Shown here: in pieces, positions 25,004 through 34,191 of the stretch
How positions within the stretch are numbered: the first letter of the stretch is position 1
Layout: every line of letters starts with the position of its first letter
NCBI RefSeq assembly: GCF_041052385.1
Contig: NZ_CP163439.1
Span: 6,251,001-6,315,000 of the forward strand
Direction: 5' to 3'
DNA length: 64,000 bases
From: Streptomyces sp. R28
GTDB lineage: Bacteria > Actinomycetota > Actinomycetes > Streptomycetales > Streptomycetaceae
Notes under the pieces: generated by a model
The model's database searches: none
Told to the model about the DNA's origin: nothing
Seen by the model: only the letters and a program-made list of their open reading frames with translations
Translations under genes and position numbers: made by a program

Positions 25004-27504
25004 CCGTGACCACCAATGCTCCCTCGGGAGGGGGAGGGGCGGCGGTCCCGCCGGAAGATCTCGTCTCGCTGACGATCGACGGTGTGGAGCTCAGCGTGCC
25101 CAAGGGCACCCTGGTCATCCGGGCCGCCGAGCAGCTCGGCATCGAGATCCCCCGCTTCTGCGACCACCCGCTCCTCGACCCGGCCGGCGCCTGCCGCCAG
25201 TGCATCGTCGAGGTCGAGGGCCAGCGCAAGCCGATGGCGTCCTGCACGATCACATGCACGGACGGCATGGTCGTGAAGACCCACCTCACCTCGCCGGTCG
25301 CCGAGAAGGCCCAGAAGGGTGTGATGGAGCTCCTGCTCATCAACCACCCGCTGGACTGCCCGGTCTGCGACAAGGGCGGCGAGTGCCCGCTGCAGAACCA
25401 GGCCATGTCGCACGGGCACGCCGAGTCCCGCTTCGAGGGAAGGAAGCGGACGTACGAGAAGCCCGTCCCGATCTCCACGCAGGTGCTGCTCGACCGCGAG
25501 CGGTGCGTGCTGTGCGCCCGCTGCACCCGGTTCTCCAACCAGGTCGCGGGCGACCCGATGATCGAACTGGTCGAGCGCGGCGCGCTGCAGCAGGTCGGCA
25601 CCGGTGAGGGCGACCCCTTCGAGTCGTACTTCTCCGGCAACACCATCCAGATCTGCCCGGTCGGCGCGCTGACCTCGGCGGCGTACCGGTTCCGCTCCCG
25701 CCCCTTCGACCTCGTCTCCTCGCCCTCGGTGTGCGAGCACTGCTCCGGCGGCTGCGCGACGCGCACCGACCACCGGCGCGGCAAGGTCATGCGGCGCCTC
25801 GCGGCCAACGACCCCGAGGTCAACGAGGAGTGGATCTGCGACAAGGGACGGTTCGCCTTCCGGTACGCCCAGCAGCGCGACCGGCTTCAGACGCCTCTGG
25901 TGCGCAACGCCGAGGGCGACCTCGAACCGGCCTCCTGGCCGGAGGCCCTGCAGATCGCGGCCCAGGGGCTGCTCGCCTCACGAGGCCGGACCGGCGTCCT
26001 GACCGGCGGCCGCCTCACCATTGAGGACGCCTACGCGTACAGCAAGTTCGCGCGCGTGGCGCTCGACACCAACGACATCGACTTCCGCGCGCGCGTGCAC
26101 AGCGGCGAGGAGGCCGACTTCCTCGCCGCGCGGGTCGCCGGTCACGGCCGCGACCTCGACGGTACGGGCGTCACCTACACCTTCCTGGAGAAGGCGCCGG
26201 CCGTCCTGCTGGCCGGGTTCGAGGCCGAGGAGGAGGCGCCCGGCATCTTCCTGCGGCTGCGCAAAGCCTGGCGCAAGCACGGCCAGAAGGTCTTCTCGCT
26301 CGCCACGCACTCCACGCGCGGTCTGGAGAAGGCCGGCGGCACGCTGCTGCCCGCCGCTCCCGGCACCGAGACCGAGTGGCTGGACGCACTCGCGAGCGGG
26401 GTCGGCCTGGAGGGGGACGGGGCGAAGGCCGCCGAGGCGCTGCGCACCGAGGGTGCGGTGATCGTCGTCGGTGAGCGGCTGGCCGCTGTGGAGGGCGGGC
26501 TCACCGCCGCCGTACGGGCCGCGTCCGCGACCGGCGCTCAGCTGGTGTGGATTCCGCGCCGGGCGGGGGAGCGCGGGGCCGTCGAGGCCGGGGCGCTGCC
26601 GTCGCTGCTGCCGGGCGGACGCCCCGCGACCGACCCACGCGCGCGTGACGAGGTCGCCGCCGTGTGGGGCCTGTCCGAACTCCCGCATCGCTACGGCCGC
26701 GACACCGGCCAGATCGTCGAGGCCGCCGCGACCGGCGAACTCCAGGCCCTGCTGGTCGCGGGCGTCGAGGTCGCCGACCTGCCCGATCCGGCACGCGCGC
26801 GTGAGGCGCTCGCCGAGGTCGGCTTCGTGGTGTCGCTGGAGCTGCGGCCCGGTGAGGTGACCGAGCTCGCCGATGTCGTGCTGCCCGTCGCCGCGGTCGC
26901 CGAGAAGGCGGGAACCTTCCTCAACTGGGAGGGCCGGGTGCGCTTCTTCGAGGCCGCGCTCAAGCCCGACCAGATGACCCGTCGCCGGGCCCCGTCCGAC
27001 GCGCGCGTGCTGCAGATGCTGGCCGACGCCATGGACGTACACCTGGGTCTGCCGGATCTGCGCACCACGCGCGCGGAGATCGACCGGCTCGGCGCATGGG
27101 ACGGACCGCGGGCCACCGACCCCCGGGAGATCGCGGCCCAGCTGCCGCGACCGGCCGCCGGTGAGGCCGTCCTGGCCGGCCACCGGCTGCTGCTCGACCA
27201 GGGCCTCCTCCAGGCCGGCGACGAAGCGCTCGCCGGCACCCGGCACGCCGCCCACGCGCGCGTGTCGACCGCCACGGCCGCCGAGGCCGGCGTCAAGGAC
27301 GGCGATGTCCTCGCAGTGACCGGCCCCGCCGGAGTCGTGGAACTCCCGCTGCAGATCACGGAGATGCCCGACCGGGTGGTGTGGCTCCCGCTGAACTCCG
27401 TGGGCAGTGGTGTCGCCTCCGACGCCGGGGCGCTTCCCGGCGCGCTCGTCCGCATCGGCCCTGCGACCCTCGCGACCGATGCCCCTCAGGAGGTGGAGGC
27501 ATGA
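25000..27504 (+). CDS. nuoG: NADH-quinone oxidoreductase subunit G
   Basis: The 834-residue subunit starts with a 2Fe-2S ferredoxin domain (FCDHPLLDPAGACRQC) followed by the CPVCDKGGECPLQNQA segment and further 4Fe-4S ligands (CVLCARCTRF, ICPVGALT). A molybdopterin-oxidoreductase-like domain without obvious catalytic use follows (CEHCSGGCATRTDHRRGKVM onward). It carries electrons from NuoF towards NuoI. ATG start and 4-bp overlap with nuoF. Confidence 0.96.
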   Translation: MTVTTNAPSGGGGAAVPPEDLVSLTIDGVELSVPKGTLVIRAAEQLGIEIPRFCDHPLLDPAGACRQCIVEVEGQRKPMASCTITCTDGMVVKTHLTSPVAEKAQKGVMELLLINHPLDCPVCDKGGECPLQNQAMSHGHAESRFEGRKRTYEKPVPISTQVLLDRERCVLCARCTRFSNQVAGDPMIELVERGALQQVGTGEGDPFESYFSGNTIQICPVGALTSAAYRFRSRPFDLVSSPSVCEHCSGGCATRTDHRRGKVMRRLAANDPEVNEEWICDKGRFAFRYAQQRDRLQTPLVRNAEGDLEPASWPEALQIAAQGLLASRGRTGVLTGGRLTIEDAYAYSKFARVALDTNDIDFRARVHSGEEADFLAARVAGHGRDLDGTGVTYTFLEKAPAVLLAGFEAEEEAPGIFLRLRKAWRKHGQKVFSLATHSTRGLEKAGGTLLPAAPGTETEWLDALASGVGLEGDGAKAAEALRTEGAVIVVGERLAAVEGGLTAAVRAASATGAQLVWIPRRAGERGAVEAGALPSLLPGGRPATDPRARDEVAAVWGLSELPHRYGRDTGQIVEAAATGELQALLVAGVEVADLPDPARAREALAEVGFVVSLELRPGEVTELADVVLPVAAVAEKAGTFLNWEGRVRFFEAALKPDQMTRRRAPSDARVLQMLADAMDVHLGLPDLRTTRAEIDRLGAWDGPRATDPREIAAQLPRPAAGEAVLAGHRLLLDQGLLQAGDEALAGTRHAAHARVSTATAAEAGVKDGDVLAVTGPAGVVELPLQITEMPDRVVWLPLNSVGSGVASDAGALPGALVRIGPATLATDAPQEVEA

Positions 27505-28865
27505 GCCCGTTCCTGGCAGCTGAAGACCTCTCGATGTTCGGCCGCGACCCCTGGTGGCTGGTCGTCATCAAAGCGGTGTTCTGCTTCGCCTTCCTGATGG
27601 TGACCGTGCTGTTCTCCATCGTCTGGGAGCGCAAGGTCGTCGCCTGGATGCAGCTGCGCATCGGCCCCAACCGGCACGGCCCCTGGGGCATGCTCCAGTC
27701 GCTCGCCGACGGCATCAAGCTGATGCTCAAGGAAGACGTCATCGTCAAACGCGCGGACAAGGTCGTCTACGTCCTCGCGCCGATCGTCGCGGCCATCCCG
27801 GCCTTCATGGCGATCGCGGTGATCCCCTTCGGCCCGGCCGGCAACGAGATCTCGATCTTCGGCCAGCGCACCACGATGCAGCTCACCGACCTGCCGATCG
27901 CGATGCTCTACATCCTCGCGGTCGCCTCGGTCGGCATCTACGGCATCGTGCTTGCGGGTTGGAGTTCCGGATCCACCTATCCGCTGCTCGGCGGCCTGCG
28001 TTCCTGTGCGCAGATGATCTCGTACGAGATCGCGATGGGCGCAGCCTTCGCCTCGGTGTTCCTCTACTCCGGGTCGATGTCGACGTCGGCGATCGTCGAG
28101 GCGCAGCAGGACCGCTGGTACGTCGTCCTGCTGCCGGTCTCCTTCCTGATCTACATCGTGACGATGGTCGGTGAGACCAACCGCGCCCCCTTCGACATGC
28201 CTGAGTCCGAGGGCGACCTGGTCGGCGGCTTCAACACCGAGTACTCGTCGATCAAGTTCGCGATGTTCATGCTCGCCGAGTACGTGAACATGGTGACGGT
28301 CTCGGCCGTGTCCGTGACGCTCTTCCTGGGCGGCTGGCGGGCCCCGTACCCGGTCAGCGCCTTCTGGGAGGGCGCGAACCACGGCTGGTGGCCGCTGCTC
28401 TGGTTCGTGATCAAGGTCCAGCTGCTGCTGTTCTTCTTCATCTGGCTGCGCGGCACGCTCCCCCGCGTCCGCTACGACCAGCTGATGAAGCTCGGCTGGA
28501 AGGTCCTCATCCCGGTCTCCGTCGTCTGGCTGATGCTCGTCGCGACCGTGCGGACTCTTCGGAACGAGAACTACGACTTCGCCGACATCGCCCTCTACGT
28601 CGGTGGCGGCGTCCTCGCGCTGCTGCTCCTCTCCTTCGTCGCGGACATGTTCCGTGAGCGGACGAAAGCGGGCGCGCAACCCGTCGAGGAACCCGCCGGC
28701 TTCGACGCGATGGCCGGCGGATTCCCCGTACCTCCACTGCCCGGACAGGAGCTTCCGCCGGTGCCTCGGCGCCGCTCGCACCGCGAGCGGGAACTGATTG
28801 TCAGTGGTGGGCCCGATACTCAGAGTGACGGATCTCTGGATGGAAAGGAGGCGTCCGATGGCTGA
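27501..28865 (+). CDS. nuoH: NADH-quinone oxidoreductase subunit H
   Basis: The 454-residue subunit has about eight membrane segments. It carries the ND1 motifs ERKVVAWMQLRIGPNRHGPWG and GETNRAPFDMPESEGDLVGGF, which line the quinone channel. A soluble C-terminal tail of about 60 residues follows (PVPPLPGQELPPVPRRRSHRE). The ATG at 27501 overlaps the nuoG stop by 4 bp. Confidence 0.96.
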   Translation: MSPFLAAEDLSMFGRDPWWLVVIKAVFCFAFLMVTVLFSIVWERKVVAWMQLRIGPNRHGPWGMLQSLADGIKLMLKEDVIVKRADKVVYVLAPIVAAIPAFMAIAVIPFGPAGNEISIFGQRTTMQLTDLPIAMLYILAVASVGIYGIVLAGWSSGSTYPLLGGLRSCAQMISYEIAMGAAFASVFLYSGSMSTSAIVEAQQDRWYVVLLPVSFLIYIVTMVGETNRAPFDMPESEGDLVGGFNTEYSSIKFAMFMLAEYVNMVTVSAVSVTLFLGGWRAPYPVSAFWEGANHGWWPLLWFVIKVQLLLFFFIWLRGTLPRVRYDQLMKLGWKVLIPVSVVWLMLVATVRTLRNENYDFADIALYVGGGVLALLLLSFVADMFRERTKAGAQPVEEPAGFDAMAGGFPVPPLPGQELPPVPRRRSHRERELIVSGGPDTQSDGSLDGKEASDG

Positions 28866-29499
28866 GGAGCCCAAGGAGACCAAGCCCGGTTTCATGAACC
28901 CCGTCGCAGGCTTCGGCGTGACCTTCAAGGCCATGTTCAAGAAGCGGCTGACCGAGCAGTACCCGGAGCAGCAGAAGACCACCGCTCCCCGCTTCCACGG
29001 ACGGCACCAGCTCAACCGCCATCCGGACGGCCTGGAGAAGTGCGTCGGCTGCGAGCTGTGCGCCTGGGCCTGCCCCGCCGACGCCATCTATGTGGAAGGC
29101 GCCGACAACACCGACGAGGAGCGCTACTCGCCGGGCGAGCGGTACGGCCGCGTGTACCAGATCAACTACGCCCGCTGCATCCTGTGCGGCCTGTGCATCG
29201 AGGCGTGCCCCACGCGCGCGCTCACGATGACCAACGAGTTCGAGCTCGCGGACTCCAGCCGCGCCAACCTCATCTACACCAAGGAGCAGCTGCTCGCCGG
29301 ACTCGAGGACGGCATGGTCGACAGCCCCCATGCCATCTACCCGGGGACGGACGAGCAGGACTACTACCGGGGCCTGGTGACGGAGGCCGCGCCGGGCACC
29401 GAGCGCCAGGTGGCCCTCTCCAACGGCGAGGTCCCGCAGGAGGCCGCCACGACCTTCGGCGAGGACGAACCGGCGTCCGGGAAGGTGATCGGCCGATGA
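28858..29499 (+). CDS. nuoI: NADH-quinone oxidoreductase subunit I
   Basis: The 213-residue subunit contains two 4Fe-4S motifs (CVGCELCAWACP and CILCGLCIEACP) that bind clusters N6a and N6b and pass electrons to NuoB. The ATG at 28858 follows an excellent ribosome site (AAAGGAGG) located inside the end of nuoH; the two genes overlap by 8 bp. Confidence 0.96.
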   Translation: MAEEPKETKPGFMNPVAGFGVTFKAMFKKRLTEQYPEQQKTTAPRFHGRHQLNRHPDGLEKCVGCELCAWACPADAIYVEGADNTDEERYSPGERYGRVYQINYARCILCGLCIEACPTRALTMTNEFELADSSRANLIYTKEQLLAGLEDGMVDSPHAIYPGTDEQDYYRGLVTEAAPGTERQVALSNGEVPQEAATTFGEDEPASGKVIGR

Positions 29500-30338
29500 C
29501 CGGGCAGCTCGCCGCCTACTCCACCTCCACCGGAGAGGCCTTCCAGTTCTGGATCCTCGGCACCGTCGCCGTCATCGGCGCTCTGTGCACCGTCTTCATG
29601 AAGAAGGCCGTGCACAGCGCGCTCTGTCTGGCCGGGACCATGATCATCCTGGCGATCTTCTACCTCGCCAACGGCGCCTACTTCCTGGGAATCGTGCAGA
29701 TCGTCGTCTACACCGGCGCGATCATGATGCTGTTCCTGTTCGTGGTGATGCTCGTCGGCGTCACGGCCGCGGACTCCCTGAAGGAGACCATCAAGGGCCA
29801 GCGTTGGCTGGCCCTTCTCTGCGGCCTGGGCTTCGGCATCCTCCTGGTCGGAGGTATCGGCAACGCCTCGATCACGGAGTTCAACGGCCTCGCCCAGGCG
29901 AACGCGAACGGCAATGTGGAAGGACTCGCGGTCCTCCTCTTCAGCAAGTACGTGTTCGCCTTCGAGATCACCGGTGCCCTGCTGATCACGGCCGCCATCG
30001 GCGCCATGGTGCTCACCCACCGCGAGCGCACCGAGCGCGCCAAGACCCAGCGCGAGCTGTCCGAACAGCGCGTCCGCGAAGGCAAGCACGTCCCGCCGCT
30101 GCCGGCGCCCGGCGTGTACGCCCGGCACAACGCGGTCGACATCGCGGGCCTGCTGCCCGACGGCACCCCCTCCGACCTCACGGTCAGCAAGACGCTGCGC
30201 GAGCGCGGCCAGATCCGTGACGTGTCCACCGAGGCGCTCAACGACCTCAAAGCCCTGGAGCAGCGTGCGGAGGAGCGGCTGGAGCGGACCGCGATCGAGC
30301 CGTCGACCTTCAAGCGGCCCGAGGAGGCGTCGAAGTGA
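29496..30338 (+). CDS. nuoJ: NADH-quinone oxidoreductase subunit J
   Basis: The 280-residue membrane subunit has five helices in its first 175 residues, including the YTGAIMMLFLFVVMLVGV helix with the pi-bulge typical of ND6. A long soluble tail follows (residues about 180-280), larger than in E. coli. ATG start and 4-bp overlap with nuoI. Confidence 0.95.
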   Translation: MTGQLAAYSTSTGEAFQFWILGTVAVIGALCTVFMKKAVHSALCLAGTMIILAIFYLANGAYFLGIVQIVVYTGAIMMLFLFVVMLVGVTAADSLKETIKGQRWLALLCGLGFGILLVGGIGNASITEFNGLAQANANGNVEGLAVLLFSKYVFAFEITGALLITAAIGAMVLTHRERTERAKTQRELSEQRVREGKHVPPLPAPGVYARHNAVDIAGLLPDGTPSDLTVSKTLRERGQIRDVSTEALNDLKALEQRAEERLERTAIEPSTFKRPEEASK

Positions 30339-30634
30339 ACCCCGTCAACTACCTCTACCTCGCCGCCCTGTTGTTCACGATCGGCGCCACCGGCGTGCTG
30401 ATCAGGCGTAACGCGATCGTTGTCTTCATGTGCATCGAGCTCATGCTCAACGCCTGCAACCTCACGCTCGTCGCCTTCTCCCGGATGCACGGCAATCTCG
30501 ACGGCCAGATCATCGCCTTCTTCACGATGGTCGTCGCCGCCGCCGAGGTCGTGGTCGGGCTCGCGATCATCGTGTCGCTGTTCCGTTCCCGCCACTCGGC
30601 CTCGGTCGACGACGCCAGCCTGATGAAGCTCTAA
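30335..30634 (+). CDS. nuoK: NADH-quinone oxidoreductase subunit K
   Basis: The 99-residue subunit has three membrane helices and the two conserved buried glutamates of ND4L (FMCIELMLNACNL and VVAAAEVVVGLAI), which belong to the proton path. GTG start overlapping the nuoJ stop by 4 bp. Confidence 0.96.
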   Translation: MNPVNYLYLAALLFTIGATGVLIRRNAIVVFMCIELMLNACNLTLVAFSRMHGNLDGQIIAFFTMVVAAAEVVVGLAIIVSLFRSRHSASVDDASLMKL

Positions 30635-30649
30635 GGGGTCGGAAGAATC

Positions 30650-32614
30650 GTGGAGAACCTGATTGCGCTGCTGATCGCGGCGCCGTTGCTCGGAGCGGCC
30701 GTACTGCTGTGCGGCGGCCGGCGTCTCGACGCCGTCGGCCAGTGGATCGGCACGCTCCTGTCGTTCGTCTCCTTCGTCTTCGGCGTGATCCTCTTCGCCG
30801 ACCTGCTGGGCAAGGACGCCGAACACCGCACCCTCACCCAGCACCTGTTCAGCTGGATCCCGGTCGAGGGCTTCCAGGCGGACGTCGCTTTCCGCCTCGA
30901 CCAGCTGTCGATGACCTTCGTGCTGCTGATCACCGGCGTCGGCTCGCTGATCCACCTGTACTCGGTCGGGTACATGGAGCACGACGAGCGGCGCCGCCGC
31001 TTCTTCGGCTATCTGAACCTGTTCCTCGCGGCGATGCTGCTGCTCGTCCTCGCCGACAACTACCTCCTGCTGTACGTCGGTTGGGAGGGCGTCGGTCTCG
31101 CCTCCTACCTGCTGATCGGTTTCTGGCAGCACAAGCCCAGCGCCGCCACGGCCGCGAAGAAGGCCTTCCTGGTCAACCGCGTCGGCGACATGGGCCTGTC
31201 GATCGCGATCATGCTGATGTTCCTGTGGTTCGGCACCTTCGCCTTCGGGCCGGTGCTCGGCGGCGAGGGGGAGCCCGGCCTGGTCGGTGACGCGAGCGAG
31301 GGCAAGCTCACCGCCATCGGCCTGATGCTGCTGCTCGCCGCCTGCGGCAAGTCCGCCCAGGTGCCGCTGCAGTCCTGGCTCGGGGACGCGATGGAGGGCC
31401 CGACCCCGGTCTCGGCCCTCATCCACGCCGCGACCATGGTGACCGCGGGCGTCTACCTGATCGTCCGCTCCGGCGCCGTCTTCAACGCCGCGCCGGACGC
31501 GCAGCTGGTGGTCACCATCGTCGGTGCCGTCACGCTCCTCTTCGGTGCGATCGTCGGTTGCGCGAAGGACGACATCAAGAAGGCGCTGGCCGGCTCGACC
31601 ATGTCGCAGATCGGCTACATGATCCTCGCCGCGGGCCTCGGCCCCATCGGCTACGTCTTCGCGATCATGCACCTGGTGACGCACGGCTTCTTCAAGGCCG
31701 GGCTGTTCCTCGGCGCCGGTTCCGTCATGCACGGCATGAACGACGAGGTCGACATGCGCAAGTACGGCGGCCTGCGCAAGTACATGCCGGTCACCTTCGT
31801 CACCTTCGGCCTCGGCTACCTCGCCATCATCGGCTTCCCCGGTCTGTCCGGCTTCTTCTCCAAGGACAAGATCATCGAGGCGGCGTTCGCCAAGGGCGGC
31901 ACGGAGGGCTGGATCCTGGGCGGCTGCGCGCTGCTGGGCGCGGCCATCACGGCGTTCTACATGACGCGCGTGATGCTGATGACGTTCTTCGGAGAAGAAC
32001 GCTGGCGCAAGACTCCGACCCCGTCCCCGGCCGAGCCCAGTGTGGAGCCCGCCGCCGAGACGCGTGGCGAGCACGCGGAGCCGCATCCGCACGAGTCGCC
32101 CAAGGTCATGACGATCCCGATGATCGTGCTGGCCGTCGGGTCGGTGGCCGGCGGTGCGTTCTTCAGCATCGGCGACCGCTTCGTGCACTGGCTGGAGCCC
32201 ATCACCGGGCACTCCCACGGCAACCCGCCGATCAGCGCGGGAGTGGTCACCGGCGCGACGGTGGCATGCATGGTCATCGGCGTCGCCATCGCCTACGCCC
32301 AGTACGGCCGCCGCCCGGTCCCGGCCGTCGCCCCGCGCGGGTCGCTGCTCACCCGGGCCGCCCGGCGCGACCTGCTCCAGGACGACTTCAACCACGTCGT
32401 CCTGGTGCGCGGCGGCGAGCACCTCACGCGCTCCCTGGTGTACGTCGACCACACCCTGGTCGACGGCGTCGTCAACGGCACAGCGGCCTCGATGGGCGGC
32501 CTGTCCGGACGGATGCGCAGGCTGCAGAACGGCTTCGCGCGGTCGTACGCGGTCTCGATGTTCGGCGGTGCGGCGATCCTCATCGCCGCGACCCTGCTGA
32601 TGAGGGCGGTCTGA
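30650..32614 (+). CDS. nuoL: NADH-quinone oxidoreductase subunit L
   Basis: The 654-residue antiporter-like subunit has about 16 membrane segments with the NuoL signatures LLYVGWEGVGLASYLLIGFW and THGFFKAGLFLGAGSVMHGM. It includes the C-terminal lateral helix region that braces the membrane arm. A His/Glu-rich loop near residues 460-485 (GEHAEPHPHESPKV) is probably exposed. The start is a GTG 15 bp after nuoK. Confidence 0.96.
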   Translation: MENLIALLIAAPLLGAAVLLCGGRRLDAVGQWIGTLLSFVSFVFGVILFADLLGKDAEHRTLTQHLFSWIPVEGFQADVAFRLDQLSMTFVLLITGVGSLIHLYSVGYMEHDERRRRFFGYLNLFLAAMLLLVLADNYLLLYVGWEGVGLASYLLIGFWQHKPSAATAAKKAFLVNRVGDMGLSIAIMLMFLWFGTFAFGPVLGGEGEPGLVGDASEGKLTAIGLMLLLAACGKSAQVPLQSWLGDAMEGPTPVSALIHAATMVTAGVYLIVRSGAVFNAAPDAQLVVTIVGAVTLLFGAIVGCAKDDIKKALAGSTMSQIGYMILAAGLGPIGYVFAIMHLVTHGFFKAGLFLGAGSVMHGMNDEVDMRKYGGLRKYMPVTFVTFGLGYLAIIGFPGLSGFFSKDKIIEAAFAKGGTEGWILGGCALLGAAITAFYMTRVMLMTFFGEERWRKTPTPSPAEPSVEPAAETRGEHAEPHPHESPKVMTIPMIVLAVGSVAGGAFFSIGDRFVHWLEPITGHSHGNPPISAGVVTGATVACMVIGVAIAYAQYGRRPVPAVAPRGSLLTRAARRDLLQDDFNHVVLVRGGEHLTRSLVYVDHTLVDGVVNGTAASMGGLSGRMRRLQNGFARSYAVSMFGGAAILIAATLLMRAV

Positions 32615-32619
32615 TACCG

Positions 32620-34191
32620 ATGTCCTTTCCTCTGCTGACAGCGACGGCGGCGCTCCCGGCGATCGGGGCGATCGCCACGGCCGCCGTACCGGCCGCCCAG
32701 CGCACCGCCGCGAAGTGGCTGGCGCTGCTCTTCTCGCTCGCCACGCTCGTCCTCGCGATCACCGTCCTGGTCCGCTTCGACCCGGACGGCGACCGCTACC
32801 AGCTCACCGAGTCCCACTCCTGGATCGCGGACTTCGGGGTCCGTTACGAGCTCGGCGTGGACGGCATCGCGGTGGCGCTGATCGCGCTGACGGCGCTGCT
32901 GATCCCGTTCATCGTCCTCGCGGGCTGGCACGACGCCGACCCGCTGGAGACCGGCAGTAGCCGTTGGCGGCCGACGCAGGGCTTCTTCGCCCTGATCCTG
33001 GCCGTCGAGGCGATGGTGATCCTCTCCTTCGAGGCCACCGACGTCTTCCTCTTCTACATCTTCTTCGAGGCCATGCTCATCCCGATGTACTTCCTCATCG
33101 GCGGTTTCGGGGACCGTGCCCACGAGCACGGCGAGAAGGTGGCGTCGACGCAACGCTCGTACGCAGCCGTGAAGTTCCTGCTCTACAACCTGGTCGGCGG
33201 TCTGATCATGCTGGCCGCGGTGATCGGCCTCTATGTCGTCGCCGGGAACTTCAGCCTCCAGGGGATCGCCGAGGCCCGCGCCAACGGCACGCTCGACATG
33301 GCGACGAACACCGAACGCTGGCTGTTCCTCGGCTTCTTCTTCGCCTTCGCGGTGAAGGCGCCGCTGTGGCCGCTGCACACCTGGCTGCCCAACGCCATGG
33401 GGGAGGCCACCACACCGGTCGCCGTCCTCATCACCGCGGTCGTCGACAAGGTGGGCACCTTCGCGATGCTCCGCTTCTGCCTCCAGCTGTTCCCGGAGGC
33501 GAGCAAGTGGGCGACGCCCGCCATCCTCGTGCTGGCGGTGATCAGCATCATCTACGGGGCACTGCTCGCGGTCGGCCAGCGGGACATGAAGCGCCTGATC
33601 GCGTACGCGTCGATCTCGCACTTCGGCTTCATCATCATGGGCATCTTCGCGATGACCAGCCAGGGCCAGTCCGGTGCGACGCTCTACATGGTCAACCACG
33701 GCATCTCCACGGCCGCGTTGATGCTGGTGGCCGGCTTCCTGATCTCGCGGCGCGGCTCGCGGCTCATCGCTGACTACGGCGGTGTGCAGAAGGTCGCCCC
33801 GGTGCTCGCCGGCACCTTCCTGATCGGCGGTCTGGCGACCCTGTCGCTGCCGGGACTGGCACCGTTCGTGAGTGAATTCCTGGTCCTGGTGGGCACGTTC
33901 ACGCGTTACCCGGTGATCGGCATCATCGCCACCTTCGGCATCGTGCTTGCCGCGCTCTACACCCTCGTCCTCTATCAGAGGACGATGACGGGCCCGGTGA
34001 AGCCCGAGGTCTCGGCGATGCCCGACCTCAGGGTGCGTGAACTCGTGGTCGTCGCTCCGCTGGTCGTACTGCTGATCTTCCTGGGCGTCTACCCGAAGCC
34101 CGTCACGGACATCGTCAACCCGGCGGTCCAGCAGACCATGTCCGACGTACAGAAGAAGGACCCCCAGCCCGAGGTGGAGGCGGCCAAGTGA
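32620..34191 (+). CDS. nuoM: NADH-quinone oxidoreductase subunit M
   Basis: The 523-residue subunit is the second antiporter-like pump, with LWPLHTWLPNAMGEATTPVAV and KRLIAYASISHFGFIIMGIF. The ATG at 32620 is 5 bp after the nuoL stop; the longer open frame upstream of it is only a shadow of nuoL. Confidence 0.96.
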   Translation: MSFPLLTATAALPAIGAIATAAVPAAQRTAAKWLALLFSLATLVLAITVLVRFDPDGDRYQLTESHSWIADFGVRYELGVDGIAVALIALTALLIPFIVLAGWHDADPLETGSSRWRPTQGFFALILAVEAMVILSFEATDVFLFYIFFEAMLIPMYFLIGGFGDRAHEHGEKVASTQRSYAAVKFLLYNLVGGLIMLAAVIGLYVVAGNFSLQGIAEARANGTLDMATNTERWLFLGFFFAFAVKAPLWPLHTWLPNAMGEATTPVAVLITAVVDKVGTFAMLRFCLQLFPEASKWATPAILVLAVISIIYGALLAVGQRDMKRLIAYASISHFGFIIMGIFAMTSQGQSGATLYMVNHGISTAALMLVAGFLISRRGSRLIADYGGVQKVAPVLAGTFLIGGLATLSLPGLAPFVSEFLVLVGTFTRYPVIGIIATFGIVLAALYTLVLYQRTMTGPVKPEVSAMPDLRVRELVVVAPLVVLLIFLGVYPKPVTDIVNPAVQQTMSDVQKKDPQPEVEAAK